Shown here: piece by piece, positions 8,247 to 17,117 of the stretch | Numbering within the stretch: the stretch's first letter is position 1 | Layout: each line of letters begins with the position of its first letter | NCBI RefSeq assembly: GCF_007988905.1 | Contig: NZ_BJVA01000002.1 | Coordinates: 1-64,000, forward strand | From: Gluconobacter kanchanaburiensis NBRC 103587 | GTDB lineage: Bacteria > Pseudomonadota > Alphaproteobacteria > Acetobacterales > Acetobacteraceae | DNA: 64,000 bases | Direction of reading: 5' to 3' | Notes under the pieces: generated by a model | Seen by the model: the letters and a program-made list of their open reading frames with translations, nothing else | Told to the model about the DNA's origin: nothing | Database searches by the model: none | Program-made: the position numbers and the translations under genes

Positions 8247-9317
8247 TTAATTGAATTTCGTAACAACGACATAGCCGTTGGTTTCAAAGGTTGGCATGCG
8301 ATCGAGAACCGATTGTACATCCTCAAGCGCTACCTCCTCGGTGATATGCTGGCTTGGTTTCAAGCGCCCTGCAGCAATCATATTCAGCAGACCAGGGTAT
8401 TCTGATTGCGGGTTTCCCAGGCTGCCGGCCATCGACCATTCGTTGAACACCATCAAATCGATCGGCATGGTTAACTGGCCTTTATCCTCTTCGCTGCTGA
8501 GCCCGACTGTCGCAAGACGTCCTCCTTTGCGAAGGGAGTAAAGCGCGGTCAGTGTCGCTTTGCTGACACCAACCGCGTCGATTGAGACATGCACCCCACG
8601 ACCACCGCTGATTGCCTTGACCCGCTCACCAATCTGTTCTGGGGTCAATCCATCAATATTGATCGTAGCGACAGCTCCGAGTTTTTTTGCTGCTGCAAGC
8701 TGGGATTGCTTGCGGTCCAAGCCAATGACCTGGGCCCCGAGTGCGTTGGCAATCTCTACCGCGGCAAGACCGACGCCGCCGAGCCCGACCACGGCAACAG
8801 TCTCACCACCACGAACAGCCGCGCGGGAATGCACAGCCCGATAGGCGGTCATGTAGCGACACCCCAGAGCCGCAGCGTCGAGTTCGGTGACGCCATCCAG
8901 CAACGCCACACAGTTCAGTGTTGCGTTCGGAACCCTGACGTACTCCGCCCAACCACCCGAACCCTCAAGTAAAAACGGCCACGAAGCGTTATCACACAAA
9001 TTCTGTGTTCCGCTGACGCAGCAAAGACAATGCCCACAAGCAAAATTGAAGGGCACAGTGACCCGTGTGCCAGGCTGGTTACCGATCACCCGGCTACCGA
9101 CGCGCTCAACAACGCCGCCTATCTCGTGGCCAAGTGTCGTGGGCATGGGCAGCTTAAGACCAACCCAGCTCCAATCGCCATTCCACAGATGCCAGTCAGT
9201 ACGGCAGATGCCAGAGGCTGTTACTCTGACGAGCGCATCATCTTCGCCAATCTCTGGGATCGGAACGTTATGGATGACAAGAGGTTTGCGGAAATTCTCT
9301 ACACGTAAGCTGCGCAT
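8247..9317 (-). CDS. zinc-dependent alcohol dehydrogenase (MDR family)
   Basis: A 356-residue NAD(P)-dependent zinc alcohol dehydrogenase. The N-terminal domain has catalytic-zinc ligands in GICRTDWHLW and TLGHEIGG, and a structural-zinc cluster CGHCLCCVSGTQNLC. The Rossmann domain carries VVGLGGVGLAAVEIA (about residue 180). Length is normal. The ATG at 9317 is chosen because the protein similarity begins there (MRSLRVENF) and GGAGAAAATC precedes it; upstream in-frame Met codons run into the divergent LysR gene. It is first of a two-gene unit with the tautomerase. The divergent LysR regulator 55 bp away is the likely controller. The family oxidises primary or secondary alcohols or reduces aldehydes; the exact substrate is not visible. 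Confidence 0.9.
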   Translation of the reverse strand: MRSLRVENFRKPLVIHNVPIPEIGEDDALVRVTASGICRTDWHLWNGDWSWVGLKLPMPTTLGHEIGGVVERVGSRVIGNQPGTRVTVPFNFACGHCLCCVSGTQNLCDNASWPFLLEGSGGWAEYVRVPNATLNCVALLDGVTELDAAALGCRYMTAYRAVHSRAAVRGGETVAVVGLGGVGLAAVEIANALGAQVIGLDRKQSQLAAAKKLGAVATINIDGLTPEQIGERVKAISGGRGVHVSIDAVGVSKATLTALYSLRKGGRLATVGLSSEEDKGQLTMPIDLMVFNEWSMAGSLGNPQSEYPGLLNMIAAGRLKPSQHITEEVALEDVQSVLDRMPTFETNGYVVVTKFN

Positions 9318-9372
9318 GATTTTCTCCAGAAGAGGACACATACGAAGTTGCGCATTCATCAAAAAGTGCACA

Positions 9373-10326
9373 ATGCTGAATGTTATGACAACGACATTCA
9401 ATAATAATGAATTGGAAGGCCTTGGCCTTAACTTGCTGTTGGTACTCAGCATTATGGCCAGGGAACGCTCAGTCACGGCGACCGCACGCCGAATTGGAGT
9501 GGGTGGCCCTGCCGTTTCCATGGCATTACAGCGATTGCGGAATGTCATCGACGATCCACTCTTCGTGCGCACCAAGCAGGGAATGATTCCGACAGCACGT
9601 GCGCTTCAGCTTATTGCTTTAGTTGACCCGTTCCTCACGCAGATGAGGATTTCGCTTGCCGCTCCGGCTACGTTCAACCCACACACCACGGAGCGGACCG
9701 TCAGGATCGCAATTGCAGACGACCTCGAAGCAGTTATTTTGCCCGGCCTTCTGGAGGCTTTGCGCTCACAGGCGCCAGGCATTACTCTGATTGTTCGCGA
9801 CGCGAATTATCAGGCAATCGATGCGATCATCGCGTCAGGCGATGCCGATATTGTTGTCTCTGCAATCTTGAACGAACATCCGACACGCGCACCGCACAGA
9901 ATACTGTACCGTGATCACTTCGTGGCGTTATTTGACCCCAGTCAACTCGACACAGCGGGACCTCTGGAGCTTGGCACCTATACGAAAACTCCGCAGATAC
10001 TTGTCTCGCCACGTGGCGAGACAAGTAGTCCGATGGATCGCATGCTGGAGGAATTAGGTGTTTCCAGAAATATTGTAGCCGTAACAAGCAAATTCTCTAA
10101 TATACCGCCCATTCTGCAGCGCAGTGCATTACTCTGCAATATACCATCTCGGAGCGCTCTTGTACTTGCAAAAACATTCGGCCTTATGGCCAGCCCACTG
10201 CCTTTCTCATCCCCGGAAATCAATATCGGCCTTGCGTGGCAGGTTGCGCTTGAGCGAGACCCGCTCGCAGATTGGTTCATCGGCTTGATCGTCTCACAAT
10301 TTGAGAGCGCGCTTGTCCCGACCTGA
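9373..10326 (+). CDS. LysR-family transcriptional regulator
   Basis: A 317-residue LysR-type regulator: an N-terminal winged helix-turn-helix (about residues 20-75: SVTATARRIGVGGPAVSMAL, then LFVRTKQGMIPTARA) and a C-terminal periplasmic-binding-like effector domain. Starts at 9373 and 9385 are both in frame, neither has a clear Shine-Dalgarno site; 9373 is given, and 9385 (MTTTFN) is equally possible. It is divergent from the alcohol dehydrogenase/tautomerase pair with only 55 bp between the starts, the classic LysR arrangement, so it probably activates that pair in response to a substrate or product. The gene ends before a 430-bp gap and faces the histidine kinase gene. Confidence 0.88.
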   Translation: MLNVMTTTFNNNELEGLGLNLLLVLSIMARERSVTATARRIGVGGPAVSMALQRLRNVIDDPLFVRTKQGMIPTARALQLIALVDPFLTQMRISLAAPATFNPHTTERTVRIAIADDLEAVILPGLLEALRSQAPGITLIVRDANYQAIDAIIASGDADIVVSAILNEHPTRAPHRILYRDHFVALFDPSQLDTAGPLELGTYTKTPQILVSPRGETSSPMDRMLEELGVSRNIVAVTSKFSNIPPILQRSALLCNIPSRSALVLAKTFGLMASPLPFSSPEINIGLAWQVALERDPLADWFIGLIVSQFESALVPT

Positions 10327-10759
10327 AGTGTCCACTTTGCGGACAGACGGCACAGATCCGACACATGGATGTGGGCAACAGGTGCGCTTACACCCTCATA
10401 GCCGACATCCAAGCGAGCGTAACGGTTTCCCGAAAGCCGACATTGCCATCAAAACAGACATAGCGGGCTGACAGGTCGGAATGCCTACTTATGGAGATTT
10501 GCGATAAGCTTTCGAAATGGGCTGCTTCATCCAGCACTGACAATAGATCGTGGCGGCGGTGGAGGCACTTTCAAAGCCTCTCCACCTTGAGTTTCGGATG
10601 CCCATGGTCCTCATGATTAGGGCTATTTTAATATAAACGGCACTTTAACGATTCGCTGACCGAACCGTACACATACATTAGCGTCCCCCACCCCGACTTG
10701 CATGATGGGCATAGTGATTCGGGAAATGGCGTCGTGCGAGCGCAACTCGCGCATTTTTC
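10327..10759. other. 433-bp convergent intergenic gap with an imperfect hairpin
   Basis: No intact gene is supported. An imperfect inverted repeat (GGTGGAGGC at 10558-10566 with GCCTCTCCACC at 10576-10586, two-base bulge) may terminate transcripts of the converging LysR and kinase genes. A short minus-strand frame around 10340-10412 could be gene debris, but I cannot assign it. Confidence 0.4.
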
Positions 10760-12121
10760 TCAGAAACAATCACGAGGTATCCGGATAGATACTTTAAGAC
10801 CCGGCCCGTCGGTGCGACCTGATAATTCGATTGTGCCGTCGATTCTGTCGATAGCCCGGGCAACGATGGCTAGACCAAGTCCGCTCCCTATACCCGGCGT
10901 GTTGCCAAGCTGGTAGAATCGGCGGAAAACGTCAGCCCTGCTTGCTTCAGGAATACCTGGTCCCCGGTCGGAGATGTCGATACGGAGAAATTGCGAGCTA
11001 TCTTGCCCTATCGCATAGAGCCGGACCTCAACAATTTTACCGGAAGCCGCGTGAATCATGGCGTTTTCGATCAACGCCGACAACGCTGTTTCCAGCAACG
11101 CGGAATCGGATGTGAGGATCGTCGGTTCGTCGCTGTCAAACGAGAATGCGATGCCGCTTTGCGCAGCAAGGAGTGCCTGTCGCGCTAAAATCCCACCAAT
11201 AAGCTCCGCAACATCAAATTGTGTCCGGCTGGCGCTTCCCGCGTCCAGACGGGCCAACAGCAGCATGCTGTCTGTCAGCGACCGAGCCTGATCAATAGAT
11301 TTAAGCAATGGGATCGTTTGCACGCTTGAGAGATCCGTGGTTCGCACCAGCAACTCAGTATACATGCGAATGGCGGCCAAGGGCGTGCGCAGCTGATGCG
11401 CGGCAGCATCGGTAAAGGCCTGTTCATGTTCGATGCCACTTCGAACGCGCGCGAAAAGCGTGTTCAATGTACCGATCAGGCCGCCGAGCTCTCGAGACCA
11501 ATGGGATGGGTCAAGCGGGTCGAGATCCTGAAAGGAGCGGCAACCCAATTGCCTGTTTAAACGCCGCATATCCGCAAGACCACTGCGAAGCATGTTCCAC
11601 AGCAAAAACGCACTAACAAGAACAAGAAGATTGACCGGAAATACGATTTCGTGAATCAGGCTTATGAGACTCCGGTTGATGTCGGCCCGACGCTCGCCAA
11701 CAATAATCAACAGGCCATAATGCGGAACGTCCATCCCATATGAGCGCCATCGGTCTTGACCAAAAGTATGAAGACCTGGATTACGCGGGATGATGGCATC
11801 GGGTGGCGCATTCTCAGAATGAACAATGTCGGTTCCATTCCGAAAGACAGCGAACATGCGCTTTTGCTCGCCGGTACGGAAAGCCAGCCTGTCTTCTGCG
11901 CTCAGTAGGTCTTTCGGAAAATGCGTATCGGCACTTTCCGAAAGCTCTTCCTGCATCAGGGCGTAAAGCATGTTCGCACTGACCCTTAAGCTGCTGTCCG
12001 AGGCTCTGTCGATATCGGAACGCGCCATGACGTACGCGATGCCACCAGCCGCCGAGCCGAATGCGATCAACAGCAGCAGCATACGGATATAAACGGCAGC
12101 CGTCAGGGAGCGCAGACGCAT
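10760..12121 (-). CDS. two-component sensor histidine kinase
   Basis: A 453-residue membrane sensor kinase of the EnvZ/QseC/TctE type. TM1 is at about residues 10-32, a periplasmic domain of about 120 residues follows, and TM2 is at about 155-177. The HisKA box AAAHQLRTPLAAIR has its phospho-accepting His at 242. The ATPase domain has the N box ALIENAMIHA, the G1 box DRGPGIP and the G2 box GSGLGLAI. Length is normal. It lies 22 bp behind its response regulator, and both follow a TonB-dependent receptor gene on the same strand, so the pair probably controls that transporter. The periplasmic domain suggests that the signal is extracytoplasmic. The ligand is unknown. Confidence 0.92.
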   Translation of the reverse strand: MRLRSLTAAVYIRMLLLLIAFGSAAGGIAYVMARSDIDRASDSSLRVSANMLYALMQEELSESADTHFPKDLLSAEDRLAFRTGEQKRMFAVFRNGTDIVHSENAPPDAIIPRNPGLHTFGQDRWRSYGMDVPHYGLLIIVGERRADINRSLISLIHEIVFPVNLLVLVSAFLLWNMLRSGLADMRRLNRQLGCRSFQDLDPLDPSHWSRELGGLIGTLNTLFARVRSGIEHEQAFTDAAAHQLRTPLAAIRMYTELLVRTTDLSSVQTIPLLKSIDQARSLTDSMLLLARLDAGSASRTQFDVAELIGGILARQALLAAQSGIAFSFDSDEPTILTSDSALLETALSALIENAMIHAASGKIVEVRLYAIGQDSSQFLRIDISDRGPGIPEASRADVFRRFYQLGNTPGIGSGLGLAIVARAIDRIDGTIELSGRTDGPGLKVSIRIPRDCF

Positions 12122-12143
12122 CGACAGGATACTCTTTATGTCT

Positions 12144-12800
12144 CTATTTCGGGACGGTATAACCCAGTCCGCGCGCCGTGATTACGAAATCAGATCCAAG
12201 CTTGCGTCGAATGGCTGATATCGCGACTTCGATTGTGTTGCTGTCATATTCCTCACCATCATCATATAGTTCATTAGCTAGGTCTGCCTTCGAAACAAAG
12301 CGACCCGCACGGCGCGAAAGTAGCGCTAGCAATTTAAATTCCTTGGCAGTCAGATACACCGGCTGATCGTCCCGGTGCACGACACGCCCTCCTAGATCAA
12401 TGTCCACGCCCCGGATGGACACGATGTCGGACAGGCGCCCCTCCTGCCTACGAATTTGCGCGCGTATGCGTGCCGCCAGTTCGGCAAGATCGACAGGCTT
12501 GACAAGGAAATCGTCTGCTCCGGCATCGAGACCCGCGACACGATGTCGGGGATGCTCCCGCGCTGTAAGAATGATGACGGGGGTGTAGGTGGATTGCCGA
12601 CGGATCTGGCGAAGGATCTCTTCGCCAGACAGAACTGGCAACCCAAGATCAAGGAGCGCAACGTCAAACCGTGACTGTGTTAAGGCGGCGACTGCCGCCT
12701 CGCCGTCCTGACACCAACAGACATTATAGCCATCCTCTTCCAATGCGACCTTAATTGCCATTCCAAGCAGGTCATGGTCTTCCACAAGCAGAATCTGCAT
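12144..12800 (-). CDS. OmpR/PhoB-type response regulator
   Basis: A 218-residue response regulator. The receiver domain (1-115) has the acidic pocket VEDHD, the phospho-accepting Asp51 in LLDLGLP, and Lys in LVKPVD near 101. The C-terminal winged-helix DNA-binding domain (about 125-218) has LTAKEFKLL and NTIEVAISAIRRKLG. The ATG at 12800 is chosen because the receiver fold starts there and AGGATATCCG precedes it; a longer in-frame extension has no family similarity. It is placed between a TonB receptor gene (140 bp upstream) and its cognate kinase (22 bp downstream). Confidence 0.93.
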   Translation of the reverse strand: MQILLVEDHDLLGMAIKVALEEDGYNVCWCQDGEAAVAALTQSRFDVALLDLGLPVLSGEEILRQIRRQSTYTPVIILTAREHPRHRVAGLDAGADDFLVKPVDLAELAARIRAQIRRQEGRLSDIVSIRGVDIDLGGRVVHRDDQPVYLTAKEFKLLALLSRRAGRFVSKADLANELYDDGEEYDSNTIEVAISAIRRKLGSDFVITARGLGYTVPK

Positions 12801-12940
12801 CGGATATCCTATCCCGGTGCGAAAAACAGCCCAAGGATCGCGGCCCCGCCCCATTACTGTAGTCGCCAAAACGACATTGTTCCACATAGCATCTGACGCG
12901 CCGGAGAGCATAAGATCGCATGATCCGCGAGCTATGTGGA

Positions 12941-15352
12941 TCAAAACCCGGCCTTCAATGTCGCGACGATAGCCAGACCCGGCGCGATTAAATAGTCCGG
13001 CGCCGTGCCCTGCACTCCGTGTGCCGTCACGGCGTTTGTTGTCACACTCTGAACACCAGACAGGTAGTTATTGTTGGTAAGATTAATGAAATTAAGCTGG
13101 ATCGTCGGGCTCTTCATCGGCCCGTATCCCGGCATCCGCGCGCCAACAGATGCGTTCATATCGTAATATCCTGGGATGTACTCGTCGTTCATGAAGGTGG
13201 AATATTGCCGTGACACGTAACGGATGCTGTAGTTCCAGAAAAACATGCCATTGTCCCAGTCGATGCCCAACGCTCCTGTCCAACGCGGCGAGCGCACGGC
13301 CGTCTTACCGCTGGTCGGCAGGCCGGCAATATTATTGTCGATCGTGGCATGCAAATATTGGCCGGAAACATAAGGACGAAAATGCCAGAACGGCCGCGTC
13401 CCTGCTTCAATACTGACGCCGTCAGACGTCTGGCCTCCAGCATTGATGTCAACCGTCTCCGCGCCGTTCGTGCCGGAAATGACGCTCTGGATCTGCCGAT
13501 TGGTAAAATTATAGTGGAAATAGGTCGCGCTGGCGACGAGTAGCGGCCCGTTATAGCGATAGCCGATCTCTTCCGAAATCGAATACTCGTCCTTGATGTT
13601 CGTGATGCCTTGGACTGAAATCCCGTGCCCGTAATAGGCATTGTATAGGGTTGGGGTCGCTGGCGAACGGAAATTCGTCGCGACACTGGCGAAGATCTGG
13701 TGTTCCTTGCTGAACTGGTAGCGCGCCGAAAGCGCCGGCAGGGGCTGGAAATTGTTCAGGACAACCTTATATTGCGGGCCCGGCAGTTCATTAGTGCCAT
13801 TGCGATTGACCATCGCTACCTTGAGTCCGGCATCTACCATCAACTTGCCGTCAAAGTAGGTTGCACGGTCCCCCGCGAAGAGCGCATTGACGGTCGTGAT
13901 CGTCGAGATGTTCTGGTTGGCAAGTAACTGTCCATTGGAGAGTTTAATATTGTCGGTTTCGCCGAAAATACTAATGGGATTTCCGTTTAAGGTAACGGGC
14001 GACAAGATGACCGAGTCATGGTCGTTCGAATAATCAAACCACCATCCCAAATAGACGTCATGGTGCCTGCTGATCCTGTAATCGGTTTTCGCCGTGAAAC
14101 CGCCCCGATATTGGTCGTTCTGAAAGGCCATTAACGTCATGGCGTTAGTCGTGCCATCTCCGGCCGGCTGGGCATAGGGCAAATGAAGCGATTGCGTGAT
14201 GGATTCCGTACCAAGGAAATTACCGTTGGTATTGTTGATAAAGGCACCCGTCGAACTATTGCCGTAGCCATGCCAGAAATAGGGCGTGACATCGAGCTTC
14301 CAGTGATTTGTCAGCGTGATATGGGAGGGCGCGCTGAGCAACAGGTTGTCGTAAGGGTTCCGATTGAGCCGCCAGTAATTCTGACCCTCCGGCCCAAAAA
14401 CATATTTGCGGTCCCATGTGAAATTGCGGCCATAGGTCTTCCAGTCTGCCATCGTCGTCGAGGGCCACGTGTTTTCAATGGAGTCACGATAGGCTCCGAC
14501 GAAGGTGACGCGATTGTCGTCGCCCCATTCCTTCACCGCTTTCCAGTCCATGTTCCAGATTCGGTCGTGACCGGGGCCGCGCCAGGCATCATCTTGCTGA
14601 TTGGCGTATGAAATATAAGCGCGCACACCGCTATGGCCGATCTCGCCTGTGTCGAAGCGGACAAATTCACGGTGATAGTTGAACGAACCGTAGCCGAGCG
14701 TCACAAGCCCCCCGTTTTTGTGCGAGGGATCACGGTCATGAAAGGAAAGCAGACCTCCCGAACCGTTGATGGTCGGCGTGTCAAGATTGGAAGAGCCTTG
14801 TTGAACGCTCATATCTTCCAGATCTTCGTTGCTGGCGAATTCCGACGTATCGATCGTATAGATCCCGACATCAGTGGCAGGGGCACCCTCCCATGTTATC
14901 GCCATTTCGGATTGATCAAGGCCGCGCAGCGAGATGGTACTCCCCGTTACGCCAAACGGATCGGCAGATCCCACGACGATGCCCGGCAGCAACTGTACCA
15001 ATTGCAACGGATTTTGGGCCGGTGATTGCTTCTGGATAAAGTCTCGGCTGACGGTGCTAACCGATTTTGGTGCCGTCTCAGGCTTAATGAGACCGCCACC
15101 CGGTTGCAGCCCCGTCACGCCGTCCGCTGACCGGTGACGACGGAGCGTCACGATGATTTTTTCCTCAGCCGGCTTCATCGCGGCGCCGGTAAGGACTGGT
15201 TGGACTGGCTTGTCGGACCTCGTGGGGACGGAGGACGCGCGGTAAGCATGCCGCATAGGCAGGTTTTTAATTGGTTTCTGTGCATAGGCATGAACGCTCA
15301 GGAAGGCACTCGTACAGGACAGAAGGCATACATATGAGCGAAGACCAGCCAT
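12941..15352 (-). CDS. TonB-dependent outer-membrane receptor
   Basis: An approximately 800-residue TonB-dependent receptor. A signal peptide (MAGLRSYVCLLSC up to AYAQ) is followed by a TonB-box-like EKIIVTLRR, a plug domain (about 95-220, with SLRGLDQSEMAITWEGAP) and a 22-strand beta-barrel ending in a C-terminal Phe, as is usual for BamA-dependent porins. An alternative start at 15373 adds seven residues. It is paralogous to the receptor at 26875-29319: they share EFVRFDTG-IGHSG in the barrel and NNYLSG-TxNA near the end. The substrate is unknown. The neighbouring two-component system, transcribed in the same direction, suggests signal-controlled expression. A truncated LpxR-like gene ends 4 bp before its longer start. 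Confidence 0.9.
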   Translation of the reverse strand: MAGLRSYVCLLSCTSAFLSVHAYAQKPIKNLPMRHAYRASSVPTRSDKPVQPVLTGAAMKPAEEKIIVTLRRHRSADGVTGLQPGGGLIKPETAPKSVSTVSRDFIQKQSPAQNPLQLVQLLPGIVVGSADPFGVTGSTISLRGLDQSEMAITWEGAPATDVGIYTIDTSEFASNEDLEDMSVQQGSSNLDTPTINGSGGLLSFHDRDPSHKNGGLVTLGYGSFNYHREFVRFDTGEIGHSGVRAYISYANQQDDAWRGPGHDRIWNMDWKAVKEWGDDNRVTFVGAYRDSIENTWPSTTMADWKTYGRNFTWDRKYVFGPEGQNYWRLNRNPYDNLLLSAPSHITLTNHWKLDVTPYFWHGYGNSSTGAFINNTNGNFLGTESITQSLHLPYAQPAGDGTTNAMTLMAFQNDQYRGGFTAKTDYRISRHHDVYLGWWFDYSNDHDSVILSPVTLNGNPISIFGETDNIKLSNGQLLANQNISTITTVNALFAGDRATYFDGKLMVDAGLKVAMVNRNGTNELPGPQYKVVLNNFQPLPALSARYQFSKEHQIFASVATNFRSPATPTLYNAYYGHGISVQGITNIKDEYSISEEIGYRYNGPLLVASATYFHYNFTNRQIQSVISGTNGAETVDINAGGQTSDGVSIEAGTRPFWHFRPYVSGQYLHATIDNNIAGLPTSGKTAVRSPRWTGALGIDWDNGMFFWNYSIRYVSRQYSTFMNDEYIPGYYDMNASVGARMPGYGPMKSPTIQLNFINLTNNNYLSGVQSVTTNAVTAHGVQGTAPDYLIAPGLAIVATLKAGF

Positions 15353-15376
15353 GATTTTAATGGAAACCAGCATCGT

Positions 15377-15781
15377 TCAGAACCATAAACCATCGGCCCG
15401 CGAACCGAACTTGTGCATACTGCTGCGCTGGCCATGGACTTCGTGCATCTGGAAGAGCTGCGTATAGCTGAACCGCACGCCATCCCAGATAAGGGCTTTT
15501 TCTAGTGCCATCTCTCCGACTACACTGATCATCGAGACATACGACGTATAACCCATTCGCAGGCCATTAGCGTAATAGCGATCCGTCAGGAACGCTGTGG
15601 CAATGAAGCCGTTTTCGTCCTGAAGGACGATGATGCTGTGTGGGTCTGCTGGCTGCAAATAAGTCGTCTGAGCTCTCGTTGGAAAAATATATCCGGCATT
15701 TACTAGAAAACCCAAGAACACGATCGGCAGTCTAGACCTTCGTATCGTGGCACTCTTCGACGCCTTGATATTATTTGCCAC
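15377..15781 (-). pseudogene. LpxR-like lipid A deacylase fragment
   Basis: A 134-residue open frame whose signal sequence (about 1-37) is followed by LQDENGFIATAFLTDRYYANGLRMGYTS. This resembles the start of the LpxR/DUF2219 outer-membrane lipid A 3'-O-deacylase family, where NDxF...TDRYYTNG carries active-site residues. Full-length members are near 300-330 residues, so about 60 percent of the barrel is missing. Similarity fades after about residue 115 and the frame stops just before the TonB receptor gene, as if a deletion had joined the two. It is unlikely to be functional. The family assignment rests on the short motif only. Confidence 0.55.
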
Positions 15782-16496
15782 CAGAGACTCTCCTTTCTCA
15801 CGTAAGGCTGACCTTGTAACGCATCAACCTGATGTGAACCTGAAGATGGTGGGGAGAGTAACGAAACCGCGACAATTACGCGGCTTGATCATATCGACCC
15901 GACCGAACGGGACATCCAGAGCAACACATCCAAGAAACGAAAATGTCACAGTTCAGCCCCTCCCCCGGCGACCGCTAGAACCATCGGGGATCAGCGGGAA
16001 GACTCTCTCATTGGACGTCTCAGGCATCAGGACCGTGGCTCATTCAAGCTGACCTCACAAAGTCAGCTTTGGCTCACTTTCCGCCGCACAGGGAATTGCG
16101 GTCACCAGAAAATCGTCATTACCACACAACTGCCGAATGGCGGCAGGCGGCTCAATTGCAGATTGGCTGACAGCTTTATGAGTGCTTGCGATCCTCCTCT
16201 CCCAATAACCGAATTCAGCCCTCGCCCTTAATCGCCTTTCTGCTCGGTCTTCTTTTAAAACTTATCAAGTTCACTATTTCTCCAGAAATGGCTCGCCTTA
16301 GTCGATTAACAGCGGTCGGGCGCGTCACCGTGCTATGGTCGTTCAACAGAAGACGCGGCGGCCTGTACAGTTCGATACCTCGGGGTGGACATCGAGGACG
16401 TTCTGGCACTGTCTGAAGCTACGGATCTCTGAAATCGAATATGCCTCGGAAATTCCCTACCTCCTCCCTGTTACGGTAACACCCAAGGAGGAGCCC
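15782..16496. other. 715-bp intergenic region with a perfect inverted repeat at 16046-16069
   Basis: No gene is supported here. AAGCTGAC (16046-16053) and GTCAGCTT (16062-16069) form a perfect 8-bp inverted repeat with an 8-nt spacer; it could be a hairpin or a regulator site. A minus-strand frame at 16215-16409 has no recognisable similarity. The region should hold the promoters of the minus-strand receptor unit and of the plus-strand antitoxin gene. It may be debris of an earlier insertion. Confidence 0.45.
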
Positions 16497-16769
16497 ATGA
16501 GGCAGCATCTTTCAGATAACGCACCGTCCCCACACAAAATCGGTGTGCGGGAGTTCCGGGGAAACCTGACAACGTATCTGCGCCAAGTCAGACAAGGCAG
16601 GGCGATCTCCGTAACCTCTCACGACCAGGTTGTCGCTGAACTGCGTCCGTCGGCTGCTTCCTATCGCCCGCGTCGTCAGCCTGGAGCTCTTCACGTGCAG
16701 ATCAGAATGAGCGACGATTTTAACCAGCCCCCTCTCGCCGTCCTTGAGAGCATGGACCGTGATCTGTGA
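16497..16769 (+). CDS. Phd/YefM-type antitoxin (VapB partner)
   Basis: A 90-residue Phd/YefM-family antitoxin. The core IGVREFRGNLTTYLRQVRQGRAISVTSH-type segment (about residues 16-45) is the family N-terminal DNA-binding/dimer fold with the characteristic -V-EFR-NL--YL--V-, and the C-terminal half would wrap the toxin. The ATG at 16497 is fixed by AAGGAGGAGCCC. It overlaps the downstream VapC start by 4 bp (GTGA), typical of toxin-antitoxin pairs. The toxin partner is inactivated by a deletion, so this is an orphan antitoxin: it may still autorepress or neutralise related toxins, or may simply be decaying. Confidence 0.85.
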   Translation: MRQHLSDNAPSPHKIGVREFRGNLTTYLRQVRQGRAISVTSHDQVVAELRPSAASYRPRRQPGALHVQIRMSDDFNQPPLAVLESMDRDL

Positions 16770-16911
16770 AGGTTCTACTCGATACGCATGCATTGCTGTG
16801 GAAGGGTTCTCTCTGCTGCCAATACAGCCTGAACACCTTCAGATCCTGATGTCTTTGCCTCTGCATCATCATGATCCGTTTGACCATCTCCTAATGGAGC
16901 AGGGAAAGCTG
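16766..16911 (+). pseudogene. VapC-type PIN toxin with internal deletion
   Basis: The GTG at 16766 opens MKVLLDTHALLW, the exact hallmark of VapC PIN-domain RNases (first catalytic Asp). After the Trp codon this frame runs into a stop at 16847-16849. From about 16798 a different frame encodes GFSLLPIQPEHLQ and LPLHHHDPFDHLLMEQ, the C-terminal third of VapC, which in intact toxins contains the HRDPFDR-L--QA segment. The central part, with the other acidic residues, is gone (roughly 60-70 codons), and the two pieces are in different frames. The last residues after MEQ also diverge. It cannot be an active RNase. Confidence 0.8.
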
Positions 16912-17002
16912 AACACGCCACATTCCTTTCGGAAGACGGACAAATGGATCAGTCCCCCATCACGCGAATACGCTGTTCGTAATTTGAGTAGGGTATTGAT
17001 TG

Positions 17003-17045
17003 TGACGTGCTCCTCTTTTTGTATCCAGTTAAAAAGAGCACGTCA
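17003..17045. terminator. long hairpin, possible terminator
   Basis: TGACGTGCT...CTCTTTTT (17003-17020) pairs with AAAAAGAGCACGTCA (17031-17045) apart from a three-base bulge, giving a 15-bp stem with a 10-nt loop and T/A tracts inside the stem. It lies between the VapC remnant and the converging HbpS/GlcG-like gene. Confidence 0.5.
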
Positions 17046-17117
17046 GGCATAACGATAACCGTATTGGCTCATTTAATACCAAAAACGGTCCAAACGAATG
17101 CCCCATGTACCGCTGTT

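Noticed and set aside
9978-10412. A 144-codon minus-strand frame
   Set aside because: It lies mostly antisense to the intact LysR gene and has no recognisable family; treated as a shadow, with at most gene debris in its first 80 bases.
12801-12944. 48-residue N-terminal extension of the response regulator
   Set aside because: No similarity to the receiver domain, and a good ribosome-binding site lies before 12800.
16215-16409. A 64-codon minus-strand frame upstream of the antitoxin
   Set aside because: No start signal and no recognisable family; not supported as a gene.
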